This document shows positions 25,167 to 35,987 of a stretch of DNA of 64,000 bases, piece by piece. The DNA is from Flaccisagitta enflata. Its lineage: Eukaryota > Chaetognatha > Sagittoidea > Aphragmophora. The translations under genes and the position numbers were made by a program. The DNA lies in assembly GCA_965153355.1 (NCBI GenBank), contig OZ231128.1, positions 48,670,001 to 48,734,000 of the forward strand. Direction: 5' to 3'. How positions within the stretch are numbered: position 1 is the stretch's first letter; every line of letters starts with the position of its first letter. The notes beneath the pieces are model-generated. The model was given only the letters and a program-made list of their open reading frames with translations, had not been told where the DNA came from and searched no databases.

Positions 25167-26435
25167 GAAAAAAAGATTAAAAAAAACTGTTAAAAAAGAT
25201 AAAAAAAAACTGTTAAAAATACAATTTTCCTGTGGAAGAGGAATACAACGAACAAGATGTCAACTCAGACATTGATATGAAAAAACGCATCTCAATGCCA
25301 AGTTTGAGGTTGTGTCAAAATTCATCCAAATATAGGAAAAAACACGATGGTAACCATGAAGTCACATACATACATACATACATACATACATACATACATA
25401 CATACATACATACATACATACATACATACATACATACATACATACGACGGCAAAATTTTGAAGGAAAACCAAGTGTTTCACCATACTTTTTGCATCATTT
25501 TCTGGACAATAATGGTACAAGAATGATTAAAAAAGATAAATTGTCTCCAAAGACACTTGGTGTATACATTTCAATCATATTCTGACCTCAAAAATAATTT
25601 TGACAATGCAATTCACACGAGAAAAGCAAGAAAAACAAGGTTTTTACTGCAATTTTGCTTACATTTTTTTGTTTGTTTTTGCCGTTTAAATTCTAAGACT
25701 CTCAAATGCAGGCAAATTTTGCATTTCCAAAAACATAGTTCTCTTCAAAATCGATTTTGGAAGAGAACTATGTTTTTTGTTTTCTCATTTTTTCATTTTC
25801 TATGCAATCTTAGAATTTAAACGAGCCCCCTGTCAGTTACCAAAAGTAAAATTTTCAATGATTTGCATTATATTTTCTTCATTAATTTTAGCTCCATTTG
25901 GTTTTTTTTCATGTTTGAATGCTAGTTATGCAAAAAAATATTAATCATGATATATCTCAATGATTATTTTAGTTTAATCATTCATATTCAATCATTTTGA
26001 TTTTTTACTTTAGCTCCTGTTGAAACACAAATGTTGCCTTCGGAGGAACGCCGTCATACATACATACATACATACAAACCACACAGTATGTTTATTCTGA
26101 TATGAAACAAAAGATGACGGCATAACTCTAAAATGGATTTAGATAATCACATTCTGAAAAATAAAACCTGAGTATGCCCTGGCATCTGTTTGTGCCAAAT
26201 CCTAGCCTAAGATCTCAAGTAATCTAGCTTCAATCCGCATTTAACGTGGAAATCACAACGTCATTTTATTTTCCTCCAATTTCAGTCCGAAAAATTAGGT
26301 TTTTTTAATTCTTTAAAAAAATTGAACCAGTTAGCTTGGGAAATAACATCTGCTTACAGAAATCCCACATACCTTGTTTATCACGGTGAGCAATTGCCAT
26401 TTTTAAAAAAAAGATAGTCAAATTGGATAAGTTTA
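25167..26435. repeat. CATA microsatellites in AT-rich DNA
   Basis: A (CATA)n run lies at 25,363-25,445 and a short one at 26,055-26,080. A perfect hairpin near 25,735-25,772 pairs AAAACATAGTTCTCTTCAAA with its inverse. No gene is recognised; open frames here are short and low-complexity. Confidence 0.7.
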
Positions 26436-26785
26436 CCGTATTTTTTCCATTTATCGCCCCCCCTCCAATTAGCGCCCCCCCCCCCCTCTTTCTTGCTCTT
26501 CAGAACAATGATTTAAGAGAAGACGAAGAAGCAAATAATCTTTGAAAGTGGAAAGATTATGCTTACTTCAGTGTTTTTATAAGGGCTTGAATAAAAAACA
26601 AGTGAAAAAAATTACTGTGACACATAAAATCTTGCATTTCTGATATCTAAAGAAGTAGTCATTGTGAATAAAATAGGATAAAAAAAAGCTTATAAATCAA
26701 AATAGGGCGCTAATTGGAGGGTGAAATAACAGTATCTTTTTTTCAATTTCAAAAGCGCCCGGGGCGCTAATTAGAAAAAATACGG
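26436..26785. mobile_element. MITE with CCGTATTTTTTC ends and a TA duplication
   Basis: The left end is CCGTATTTTTTCCATTTATC, then CGCCCCCCCTCCAATTAGCG. The right end inverted is CCGTATTTTTTCTAATTAGC, then GCCCC. TA flanks both sides (26,434-26,435 and 26,786-26,787). The interior of about 350 bp has AATTAGCGCCCC and GGGCGCTAATTGGAGGG words in inverted orientation. A diverged copy lies at 45,184-45,880. No coding capacity. Confidence 0.7.
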
Positions 26786-26958
26786 TATCCTTCATCTCCA
26801 GCGTAAAAAAAAGTGACAAAAAACAATTCATATATATTCTTCAAATGCAGATGAAGCTAAACTATTTGACAACAAAAGCTTAGATTTGGCACAAATAAAA
26901 GCCAGAGCATTACAAAAATTTTTCGCAGAATTTGATTACCTCAATTGATCTTTTATTC

Positions 26959-27360
26959 ATGCCGTCATCTTTTGTGTCATTTGATAATAAACACACTGTA
27001 CATTGTACAAGCAAGGGCAATAGCTTGAAGGAAAGGAAATTGTTAAATAAAGTTATCTATTCTATTCGTGTGCATTTGATGGAATATCGCGACGCAATTA
27101 ATCAAGGAATGCATAATGAAATGATGGATTCTCTATCTTTTTCTCGCGTAAATGAGCGGCGTGTTCATGTTAGAGGGGATTCGTCCACTGTCTATTTGCT
27201 TCGTTGTGGAAACACTATTGCATTTATGGTTGAACAATCTTTAAGGTACAGTGACTTGACTGCCTGTTCCTATTTATTGAAATGCATAAGACTTGAGAGC
27301 AGATATGAACAGGGCTGGGTACATGACTGCAAAGGGAATGTGTGTGCTGGAAAATGCTGA
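26959..27360 (+). CDS. Hypothetical protein (133 aa), possible exon
   Basis: I do not recognise this frame. It starts at an ATG (MPSSFVSFDN...) and ends in a Cys-rich tail (VHDCKGNVCAGKC, then TGA). Unlike almost all other frames in the first 28 kb it is not low-complexity and has mixed codon use. It lacks a signal peptide and membrane segment. It could be a small gene, an exon or a chance frame, since the surrounding 26.8-27.4 kb is AT-rich and otherwise featureless. Only the frame and its composition are seen; any function would be a guess. Confidence 0.25.
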   Translation: MPSSFVSFDNKHTVHCTSKGNSLKERKLLNKVIYSIRVHLMEYRDAINQGMHNEMMDSLSFSRVNERRVHVRGDSSTVYLLRCGNTIAFMVEQSLRYSDLTACSYLLKCIRLESRYEQGWVHDCKGNVCAGKC

Positions 27361-27886
27361 CATACTTGCACTAAGATGTTAAAAAGTAAACTGTCGTTTA
27401 AAAAAAATTGGTTACGTGTGATTGATTCTAGAGATTGCTAATTAGGCAAATCGGTCGGTCGGTCGGTCTGTCGGACAGATATTTTCTAAAACTTAAATCA
27501 GTCTTTCCATAAGAACCTTTGCCCAACTGAACGTGGCTATCAGAGATGTGCTAATTTCATTTAATTAACTTTTTCAATTATGTTGTGAAATCGTTTTACC
27601 ACAATTCTATCAATTTCTTTTGTCAATTTCTATTAACTTTTTAGCCAGTTTTGACAGAAAGGGAGAGGACCTACGAAACGATCGGCAAGGTATGAACTAA
27701 GTCTTGATAACACTCTTGTAAAAACACAAGGCGGTATGACTGATGAAATGAAGGAATAAACTAAAGATAGAGAGCGAAAAATAAAGAAAAATAATAAAAG
27801 AAAAAAAGATCAAACGCAACAAGGAATATCAAAGAAGTGGAGAGAGAGAAAAAGAAAAGAAATAAGGAAAAGGGAGAACAAGGTCA
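27361..27886. other. No gene recognised
   Basis: A short GGTC run lies near 27,453-27,475. The rest is AT-rich and purine-rich DNA. Confidence 0.5.
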
Positions 27887-28168
27887 TTAGACCTAAGTCG
27901 CGTGCGTCGGCACTTTCAAAAAATGTCAGGCAGACAGACGGACAAAATTGTTTTTTTCAGAAGCACTTTTTAAAAGGCTTTTTTCTCCTCCAAGTTTCTT
28001 CTCTGCCATTCAGAGCCATCAAAAAAGTGATAAAAAGCCTTTAAAACGACTTTGTGACGGACCGACCGACCGACCGACCGACCGACCGACCGACCGACCG
28101 ACCGACCGACCGACCGACCGACCGACCGACAAAGTGGCTTATAGAGTCGCGTAGCACGCGACTAAAAA
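27887..28168 (-). mobile_element. Family A element with a perfect GACC microsatellite
   Basis: On the minus strand it begins TTTTTAGTCGCGTGCTACGC, CTCTATAAGCCACTTTGTC, then a perfect (GGTC)n run of about 18 units (28,059-28,130). It ends GTGCCGACGCACGCGACTTA, then GGTCTAATG. The same variant 3' end is at 41,159-41,542. Confidence 0.65.
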
Positions 28169-28187
28169 TTCTGACTGTGCTGTTACG

Positions 28188-28188
<1 letters not shown>

Positions 28189-28275
<87 letters not shown>
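28189..28275. repeat. CT dinucleotide microsatellite
   Basis: About 43 CT units. From 28,276 to 28,608 I see no gene; this is the immediate 3' flank of the LTR retroelement. Confidence 0.95.
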
Positions 28276-28280
<5 letters not shown>

Positions 28281-28608
28281 CAGAGAGTGTGAATGTGAGA
28301 GGTTGTTAATGGTGACGACCACCGTCAAGGTAACTGCCTCTTTTCACGCCTATTCGTCTTTCATATCTCTCGTCGTTTTCACGCGCTTCCTGTCGGCTGT
28401 TGGCTGTTCAAGTGAGTTGTTGTTGTCAAGAAATGGCTACGAGAAAAAAAGGGTTTTATCGGCTGATAACAACAAGGGGAGAAAGAGGCAGGGGGGTTGT
28501 TTGGACTTGGGAGGGTTTTGTATTCGTTATAACAATGGTAGGATTTTAAAGATGGATTGACTTCCTTTGGTCGCCTAACTGTAACCAGGTCAATTACATG
28601 TTTTGAAT

Positions 28609-28612
28609 GTTT
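28609..28612. repeat. Target-site duplication GTTT of the LTR retroelement
   Basis: GTTT directly abuts the LTR here and again at 55,989-55,992, outside the other LTR. A 4-bp duplication is usual for Ty3/gypsy integrases. Confidence 0.7.
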
Positions 28613-29024
28613 TGTAAGACGGAACTTGGGGCCGTCTTACTAGCTCGCTCGTCCTAGCACGCGCACCCCGTGCGTGTATTGCATCGATGGTCTTTTGATA
28701 ATAAGAAGGAGTCTTTCAGCATTCAGTGTCTTTACAGTATTCCAATACGCGCTCATCAAGGCCACAGGGTATGGGCTCAATAGTGTGATATGGGGCCTTG
28801 AGAAATGGGAATAGAAACGGCCCGAGGCCAAATTACACAATGGTCAGAGACCCCGATCTATCTGTAGGAGAAGATAGATAGAGGCCTTATATAATTATAC
28901 GCATGTGTCAACAATCAATCAATAACGCGATGATATTATAAACAACGAAACATCTTATCAAAACTCTTCATCACGATCGTCGCTCCTCGTCGCCAGAGTC
29001 CATTCCAAAATCCCCGCTCTTACA
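28613..29024 (-). repeat. 3' LTR of the retroelement
   Basis: 412 bp with the ends TGTAAGA and TCTTACA, a 7-bp inverted repeat containing the canonical TG/CA. It matches 55,577-55,988 without gaps; I found substitutions near 28,670, 28,690 and 29,016 only. A TATA-box word (TATATAAGG on the minus strand) lies at 28,885-28,893. Because the element is on the minus strand, this left copy is the 3' LTR. Confidence 0.9.
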
Positions 29025-29026
29025 CA

Positions 29027-29035
29027 CTTCCCCTC
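29027..29035 (-). promoter_or_regulatory. Polypurine tract
   Basis: On the minus strand GAGGGGAAG lies 2 nt before the 3' LTR. A purine tract here primes plus-strand DNA synthesis in LTR elements. It is short, and the 2-nt offset is slightly unusual. Confidence 0.6.
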
Positions 29036-29346
29036 GCTTGCGCCAGTCGCCCTCGACGGCAACAAAGCGAAACAAAGAGAAATAGAAAGAGATAAGAAGG
29101 ATGGAATGCACCCCCAAATTCTAAAATTTCGAAATGGAAAAGACCTAAGACTCGCAAATCCCGACATTCGCAGCGTGGAAACCGTAGAAAAAAAAGTCGT
29201 AAATGGAGAAAAAAAACGAGAAACGCGAAACTCTACACCGACACATCGTAACAAGAAACAAATCTTTTTTCAACAAAAAAGATGCCCGTCCCGGTTATAC
29301 CGGTGTGGCGGGCTTAGACCAGAAAAAACATTTTAAACAATAGTCA

Positions 29347-29679
29347 ATAAAAGCGCCAACCACGCGCCTCCATACTGGCGTCTCGTCTTCTCTCTTCCTC
29401 CCAGCGCTCTCTTCTTTTTCTCGTAGCCGAGTCTTCCCTCGGAACAAATTCGACTTCACGATCTTTCTCTTTCTTCCCTTTCCGTTCCCGAGAACGGCCA
29501 CGGCGCTGCTGAACATCGTCGTCGTTGCCTGCCTTAGTCTGTTTCTTCTTCTTTCGTTGGGGAGACTCGCCCGTGGGATCAAGAGCACGAGACCGAGACT
29601 GATTAAACAGCCCCGGCCCGGCTGAGACCACACGAGGCTCACCAAGCTTCTTCTCTTCGTTGATGTAATCGAAAGAAGC
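29347..29679 (-). CDS. Exonuclease-like protein, 111-codon segment after an in-frame TGA
   Basis: This continues the frame of 29,683-30,779 directly after a TGA at 29,680-29,682. It opens with ASFDYINEEKK, which aligns with the end of the Exo III motif (Y-x3-D) of DEDDy exonucleases, so it belongs to the same protein. The rest is a basic, charged tail with KKKK, RGRSRERKGKKEK and RRERWEEERRR, typical of a nuclear-localisation or nucleic-acid-binding tail. It ends at a TGA (29,344-29,346). The 29,036-29,343 region holds no other gene. The continuity of domain and frame across the TGA is seen; whether it is read through is not. Confidence 0.5.
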
Positions 29680-30779
29680 TCAACCACGCATCGCACGGTG
29701 GTCGAGAGCTTTGTCCGTTGGAATGACGTTGTCGGAAAAGAATGAAGCACGTCTACAAAACGGACCTCCCGTCACTTTCTCGCAGATTTCGTCGAAGCTA
29801 AACATAGTCCCATCTCCACGTCTCGCAAATGATGGAATGTCAATCACCACTTTTGGAAGAAAACCGAACGTTGCCTGAAATCCACGCCTGTCGTTCGACC
29901 AATTCAGGTTCAACACCCGGTGACGATCTTGCTTCAAAACTTCAATCACAGCTCTGCCCACGTCCGGGTAGAGATTGGGAAGGACGAAGAAGATCCCCGT
30001 TCTCGTAACAAACGTAATGAGTCCCGGCTTGCCATACATATCGTCGCGCGTCGTCGTATTGAAAATGTCAACCACGTACTGAGTCGCACCATTCAGATCC
30101 ATTTCAAATTGAACCGCCTCTTTGGCCGACATTACGACCGTAAAATCGCAATGCGGAAGGGAATGGAGGGCGTGATTGAACGGCTTTCTGCATGAGGGGA
30201 CAAATATTTTCGGCGACACCGGCGGATTTTCCTTCGCAAGTGGGGCTATCAAAGCAGACAAGGTATCACTTTCCTGCTTAAGATAGTGGTAGATGAGGCC
30301 CCAACACAAATCCCATTCGCCGACGAGGTCAGTGCAGATCGACATGAAGTCTTCCGTCTCGAGACATCCCTTCCTAAATTCTGTAAGCAACGAGCGGATA
30401 GCGACGTTGATCGTAAGCATCCTCATTTCGTTTGGCTTCGGGATGCGCGTAACCTTCAAAATTTGGGCGAGGAACTTTCTCACACGTATCGGGTCGAAGA
30501 ATTCCGGTTTGTCGAGTGTATCATAAGGGCAGAAGCATTCCAACCCACGAATTTTATCAAACATCTGCTCGGGATCCCAAGAGTTATTTGCAACAAATTT
30601 CACGACGTCGAGAACATCGTCACGATTCAAATTCGCCGTTATCACCGCCATTTGTTCGTCGCTGACTCGGTCGAACAACCCGTCGAGGAGGATGAACGGC
30701 GACACATCTCTAAAAAGAAGCAGATTGGCCGAATAAATGCGACCTCTTCCAAGGACGTCAGACGTGATGACCCGTAACA
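29680..30779 (-). CDS. Exonuclease-like protein, C-terminal half (helical region plus degenerate 3'-5' exonuclease domain)
   Basis: This is the second half of the gene that starts at 35,976; a hAT element separates the halves. About 200 residues predicted to be mostly helical (LLDGLFDRVSDEQMAVITAN...) are followed by an exonuclease-type fold from about residue 211 of this segment: CDFTVVMSAKEAVQFEMDL, then YVVDIF, GLITFVTRTGIFFVL and LNLNWSNDRRGFQATFGF. A helical region before the nuclease is the plan of Mut-7/Nibbler/EXD3 proteins, which trim RNA 3' ends. The Exo I motif D-x-E reads D-I-F, and the Exo III tyrosine position is a TGA stop. Only the Exo II aspartate (NDRR) is clearly kept. This copy is therefore probably inactive and may be structural. 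The Mut-7 relation is inference. Confidence 0.6.
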
Positions 30780-30787
30780 TAAAGCGC
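30780..30787. repeat. hAT target duplication (TAAAGCGC), left copy
   Basis: TAAAGCGC occurs here and at 33,912-33,919, immediately outside the hAT ends. Counting one copy only, the exonuclease frame runs through without a shift. Confidence 0.9.
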
Positions 30788-30837
30788 CAGTGTTGGCCAA
30801 AAGATATTCGTTATTCGTTATCTTCGGATATTTGAAT

Positions 30838-32364
30838 AACAAGGCCAACACCTATAAGTCGCGTGCAGGACAAAAATAACTGAACTGGCCTGAATCCTAA
30901 TCATATCTTTTTATCGAGAATCAGACTTAAACCAGACCCAAACCAGACTCAAACCAGACTCAAACCAGACTCAAACCAAAATTAAACCAGACCGAAACCA
31001 GAACATAAAGCAGACCTAAACCAGACCTAAACCAGACCTAAACCAGACCTAAATCAGACATAAACCAGACCTAAACCAGACCTAAACCAGACTTAAACCA
31101 GACTTAAACCAGACGTAAACCAGACTCAAGCCAGACTCAAACCAGCCTTAAACCAGACTAAAACCAGACTCAAACCAGACTCAAACCAGACTTAAACCAG
31201 ACTTATAACAGATTTAAACCAGACTTATAGCAGACTTAAACAAGACTTAAACCAGACTTAAACCAGACTTAAACCAGCAGACTTAAACCAGCAGACTTAA
31301 AATCAGCAGACTTAAACCAGCAGACTTAAACCAGCAGACTTAAACCAGCAGACCTAAACCAGCAGACCTAAACCAGCAGACTTAAACCAGCTTAAACCCA
31401 ACCAGCAGACTTAAACCAGCAGACTTAAACTGACAGACTTAAACCAGCAGACCTAAACCAGCAGACTTAAACCAGCAGACTCAAACCAGCAGACTTGAAC
31501 CAGCCGACTTAAACCAGCAGACTTAAACCAGCAGACTTAAACCAGCCAACTTAAACCAGCAGACTAAAACCAGCTGACTTAAACCAGCTGACTTAAACCA
31601 GCCAATTTAAACCAGCAGACTTAAACCAGCAGACTTAAACCAGCAGACTTAAACCAGCCAATTTAACCCAGCCGATTTAACCCAGCCAACACCTATAGAC
31701 AATGCAAAAATGCAAAGTGACCAAAATGACCAAAAATGACCAAAAATGACCAAAAATGACCAAAAATGACCAAAAATGACCAAAAATGACCAAAAATGAC
31801 CAAAATGACCAAAAATGACCAAAAATGACCAAAATGACCGAAATGACCGAAATGACCGAAATGACCAAAAATGACCAAAAATGACCAAAAATGACCAAAA
31901 TGACCAAAATGACCAAAATGACCAAAAATGACCAAAAATGACCAAAAATGACCAAAAATGACCAAAATGACCAAAATGACCGAAATGAATGAAATGAACG
32001 AAATGACCGAAATGACCAAAAATGACCAAAAATGACCAAAAATGACCAAAAATGACCAAAAATGACCAAAAATAACCAAAAGTGATCAAAAGTGATCAAA
32101 AATGACCAAAATGACCAAAATGACCAAAATGACCAAAATGACCAAAAATGACCAAAAATGACCAGAAATGATAAAAGATGACCAAAAACAACCAATAATT
32201 CTCAAAAACACCAAAAAAATGATTCAAAATAACTCCAGACGACCCAAAATGACAAAAAATGACGTAAAAAAGCAAAGTGTTACGGACCGACCGACCGACG
32301 GACCGACCGACGGACCGACAGACCGACGGAGCGGGTTGTAGAGTCGCGTGCACGCGACTAAAAA
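30838..32364 (-). mobile_element. Family A element, long form (1.5 kb), minus strand
   Basis: The 5' end on the minus strand is TTTTTAGTCGCGTGCACGCG (near 32,364), then CTACAACCCGCTCCGTCGGT and GGTC/GGTC repeats. The core is a GGTCATTTTT array of about 500 bp (31,700-32,200), then a 13-14 bp CTGGTTTAAGTCTG-type array (30,900-31,680). The 3' end is GCACGCGACTTATAGGTGTT, then GGCCTTGTT. The copy at 35,988-37,594 is the same element in opposite orientation. Frames through the core (WSFLVIFGHF...) are repeats and not genes. Confidence 0.8.
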
Positions 32365-32837
32365 TGGTGGTTATCTTCATCTTATCTTTTTTTTATTCTG
32401 AGTGGTCGAATAATCATCTTATCTTCATCTTATCTTTTCATATTTTGGGAATTATCTTATTCGAAAAAATTCGAATAACTTCGAATAATCATTCTTTTTT
32501 CAAAATGGGAAAAAATGTCATCAGCTGACTTTTATTTCCAAGCATTTTCTAAAGAGAATCGCTTGTTTAGCAGTTGCTTAGGGCCATTACAGATAAATAA
32601 TCTCACTAGCAATGGTCAAACTAGCAAAATTTTTACAGAACATAGATCTGTCAGGAGAGGTACACTTAAAACATGATTGGAGCCTTGAGATTTCACCTTT
32701 GAGACTGAGATTGAAGCCTCGAGGCCGGCATTTGAGCCTAAAAGGGGTGGACATACAGAGGAGAAAACGGGGAAACTTCCCCAATGTATGAAAGCAAAAG
32801 TCATCTGCTACTACCAAACAAAGCTCATATAGAAATA

Positions 32838-33553
32838 CAGTAGGACCCTGCCTCATTGGTCCCATTGGGACTACAGATTTTTCAACCTTTAAACATTTTT
32901 GGTCGCGTTCTACGCGACTCTACACCCCGCTTTGTCGGTCTGTCCGTCAGTTGGTCTGTTGGTCCGTCGGTCCATCACATTTTACTTTTTTGGGTTTTTG
33001 CGGTCTTTGGCCTCACTGCTCCTGCGCAAATGGTCAAGTGACCTCAAATACGGCCCCTGCCCACCCGCACACGAATGGGGTAGCTGTATATCTGGCCTTG
33101 TTAAATAGCATAACAAGAGTTCATGCAAAGTCATAGGAAAGTTCTCTATCAAGAGGAAATGACTCAAAATCATGTATACAGATAAACCACAACAAAAATT
33201 TGGTCCTGGGACCTCTAAAAATTGCCGCCGCCACCCCCCTCATATCCCATAGAAATTGTACAGGAAGGATTTTTGCCTATGTTTTATTATGGGAAATGGG
33301 GCAGGTGGCGGCGCCAATTTATAGGGGTAACAGGGCTAAATTTTTTTCATGAACCATCTGTAAATATGATTTTGGGCCACAACCCTTTGATAGAGAACTT
33401 TTCTATGACATCTCATTAATTGTTGTTAGGCTATTGTTAAACCTTTAAAGAGAGGTGATATCACATTAAAAACTACCATTTGGGACCTAAAAATGTTGAC
33501 CTTTATTGATGGGGAACCTTTAAAAGCGAGGCTGTATTTGCGGGGTTCCACTA
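32838..33553. mobile_element. pogo/mariner-like piece within the hAT element
   Basis: The left end CAGTAGGACCCTGCC and the inverted right end TAGTGGAACCCCGCAAATAC resemble the pogo-like ends at 22,512-24,571. TA is present on both sides. A family A copy is nested at 32,896-33,102. The right end is diverged, so this is tentative. Confidence 0.4.
32896..33102 (+). mobile_element. Family A element, full length
   Basis: TTTTTGGTCGCGTTCTACGC, CTACACCCCGCTTTGTCGGT, GGTC/CGTC repeats, CACTGCTCCTGCGCAAATGG and CGGCCCCTGCCCACCCGCAC appear in order. It ends GTAGCTGTATATCTGGCCTT. It is the same variant as 194-390. Confidence 0.7.
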
Positions 33554-33911
33554 TACCCAGCATAAGAAACTAATCAGAAAGGATCTTATACTTAAAAAAA
33601 ATGATAAAAGAAAATCATTAAAAATTCCCTTTCTATGTTGATAGCTTTCATAGTGGGATATGTTTTTAAATGGGTTTCTTAGAGCGTTAAATCAGTTAAT
33701 GTCCTGTTGGGCTCGATTTTGCTTGGTAAGTTTGTTTCACAAATCATTCGAAAAAGTTATTCGAAAAACGAATAAAAGATAATCATCTCACTTATCTTCA
33801 TCTTTGGAAAATTCAGCCTTATCTTATCTTTATCTTATCTTTTTGTAAATTTGGCCATTTTATCTTTTATCTTATTCGAATAATCATGATGAGTTATCTT
33901 GGCCAACACTG

Positions 33912-33919
33912 TAAAGCGC
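33912..33919. repeat. hAT target duplication (TAAAGCGC), right copy
   Basis: Perfect match to 30,780-30,787. On the coding strand it reads GCGCTTTA and encodes part of the Arg-Phe-Met junction. Confidence 0.9.
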
Positions 33920-35976
33920 CGTCGGCCAGACTCGTCGCCGTCGAAGAGTTTGACGCATTCCTTGACCAATTTGATGCGTCGATCGGCGTCCTTCTCTTTG
34001 GCGCAAAACCCTTTGATGACCGCTACCGTGTCTTCCACCATTCTCGTCGTATCCCGCGTTTTTAGCGACAATAGCCGATCGGAGACTTTGACGCCACGAA
34101 CCTTCTTTACAAGAGCCTCGACGACTGTCGCCAAGTAAGTGCCATCGACGGAACGAATTTCATGAATGGGACCGTTGATGATTCGGGGGGAATGAGGAGG
34201 AGGAGGAGGAGCCAACGGTTGGAGGTCGGCGTGTGACGGCTGCTCCGGCTCCAACGCATAACGCGAGTACGAAAGAGGAGGATGATGCTGAATGTCTACA
34301 TTACGGGGAGGTGAAGGTGAAGTTGGTCGGGTAGGAGAATAAGCAGACAGTTGTAAGGGTGAATTATTAGTATTACTAACCATACATGATCTCTCACCGT
34401 TTCTTACAACTACAGTCAGCGATATCATCGAATCTGCTTCTTTATCAGATTTTGCAATCATACCATTTTTCTCACCTTCCTCAGCGTCGTCGTCGTCGTC
34501 GTATTCGGATGACGAGTTAATGTCCTCGGTACCCACGAGATCTTTATTGGCCTCCTCCCAAAACGTCGGATCTTGCGCGATCGTCGCTTCCATTCCAAGG
34601 GCCCAATTCTCGTCGTCGTCGTCGTCATGGATGACGATAGAATTCGCGGAAAAGACGGACTTACGTTGGTTTCGGCACCGACGCAATTCCATCACTCTTT
34701 CCCTCGTAGGACGCGAACGCCAAACCTCCGAGGGTGTTTCGCGCCATTCCATGAAAAAGGGTTTGCCCGCGCCATCTTTATTCGTTTTGGCCTTCACGTA
34801 TTCTTTCTTCGACCGTTTGAACCGAATTACAAATTGGTTACGCAAAAAATGGTCGCGGAAGTCGGAGCCCACGAAACGTTCGATGTGCCTTTTTACTCTC
34901 TTTTGAGTGGGTGACAGCAGACCAGCATCGCCGGAACCTGCCATCACGCGTAAAATTTGCGGCAAAGAATTTGATTCGAGCTCGCCTCGATACCGACCGT
35001 ACACGCGGACGAAGCAAGTAAATGGGATTCCCATCGTTTTCTCGCACAATTCGAGGACACAGTGAAGGTGAAGCCAAGAGTCTAACGCGGCATATTCCTC
35101 CAATTCCGGCCCAATTGGTCCGTGGTGACAATCGAAATTGTTGTTCCCGTCACGCCATCGAAGTCGTTTCGCCATAGTTTTCCCAGGGAACGCCAGCTTC
35201 GTGATCGTCAGCAGTCCCGCGTTTCCTAGGATGCTCCAGAACTCTTTGACGAATTTGTCGTGCGCGTGATTCGCCTCCAAATACTCACACGCGTCTTTGG
35301 GGGACCACAACAAGTTAAAAATGAAAGTGTATATCTGTTGTAACTCGAGAAAGCGGACACGCTTCAACACGTCGTCGGACATTTTTAGTTCCTTAAAGAT
35401 CTTCGCCAGGTCCTCAGGCGCGCCGACGCTGAAGAAAACTAACCTCAGGTCCGAAAGAAAAGCTATCAACTCATCCAACGGACCGGAGCGAACATTGGGC
35501 ATATTCTTCTTCGCCGTTCTAATCTGGTAGACGACGTTGCATTCAAACGGCGGTTTTTCCCCGAGCTTGTCGTTGATCAACATCGAAATTTGTAAAGTTG
35601 CGACGTCTTTTTCCTGATCAATACCGCATGGGAAAGTGGCACTACCGTTTTCGTCCATTGCTCGCCGGGTCTCGCGGATGATTTCTTGCATTCGCCGGTT
35701 TGATGTGACGTACTCACGCTTATCGTGCGGTAACCGAATTCTTTCGCCACTTTTCATCTCGTACTCGTGGAAAAAATCATCGAGGCGACGGTCGTTCGCG
35801 TACTCGAATTTCCCTCTCGGAAGCGGAGGCAGTTCTTCTACTTTCGTATCTATCGGCGGTAGTCCTCGTGTCAAATCCGGGTCCAGAAATTCTTCATCGA
35901 GCCAAACCGTATGAATGTTGACTCGGTCCCCTTCCATTCCTGCCGGGATCGCACGCGGTTGGCGAGCACACGCCAT
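33912..35976 (-). CDS. DEDDy 3'-5' exonuclease domain protein, N-terminal half
   Basis: This ATG (35,974-35,976) opens a frame of 688 codons up to the hAT insertion. I chose MACARQPRAI because residues upstream in the frame come from the family A repeat. The RNase D-type exonuclease domain spans about residues 105-320. Exo I is D120-Q-E122 (CGIDQEKD), Exo II is D189 (VGAPEDLAKIF), and Exo III is Y295-AAL-D299. All four metal-binding acids and the tyrosine are present, so this domain could be active. Then follow an acidic stretch (HDDDDDEN, EYDDDDDAEEGE), a Pro-rich linker (PLAPPPPPHSPR) and a helical part that joins the segment at 30,779. Such nucleases trim RNA or DNA 3' ends. It lies downstream of pol, on the pol strand, inside the LTRs. 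Its natural start could lie beyond the family A insertion, which ends 11 nt upstream. Confidence 0.75.
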
Positions 35977-35987
35977 TTTGAAGCTGA

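Larger units (their letters stand above)
30788..33911. mobile_element. hAT-type element inserted in the exonuclease gene
   Basis: The ends are CAGTGTTGGCCAAAAGATA (left) and, inverted, CAGTGTTGGCCAAGATAACT (right). The 8-bp duplication TAAAGCGC flanks it. Both are hallmarks of hAT. Near each end are TTATCTTATTCGAATAA-type words. The interior carries a 1.5-kb family A copy (30,838-32,364), a pogo-like piece (32,838-33,553) and a short family A copy (32,896-33,102). No transposase is seen. The element is 3,124 bp, but much of it is later insertions. Confidence 0.9.

Noticed and set aside
28639-28842. Matching 66-residue frames at 28,640-28,840 and 55,604-55,804 that look like a duplicated gene.
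   Set aside because: They are the same position in the two LTRs and have no recognised domain.
31649-32195. Frames of 128-174 residues rich in Phe/Trp/Gly/His (VIFGHFWSF) at 31.6-32.2 kb and 36.1-36.7 kb, resembling membrane proteins.
   Set aside because: They are translations of the 10-11 bp GGTCATTTTT core of family A, open in several frames at once.
33835-33911. C-terminal extension of the nuclease frame into 33,835 (TVLAKITHHDYSNK...).
   Set aside because: These residues come from the end of the hAT element, not from the gene.
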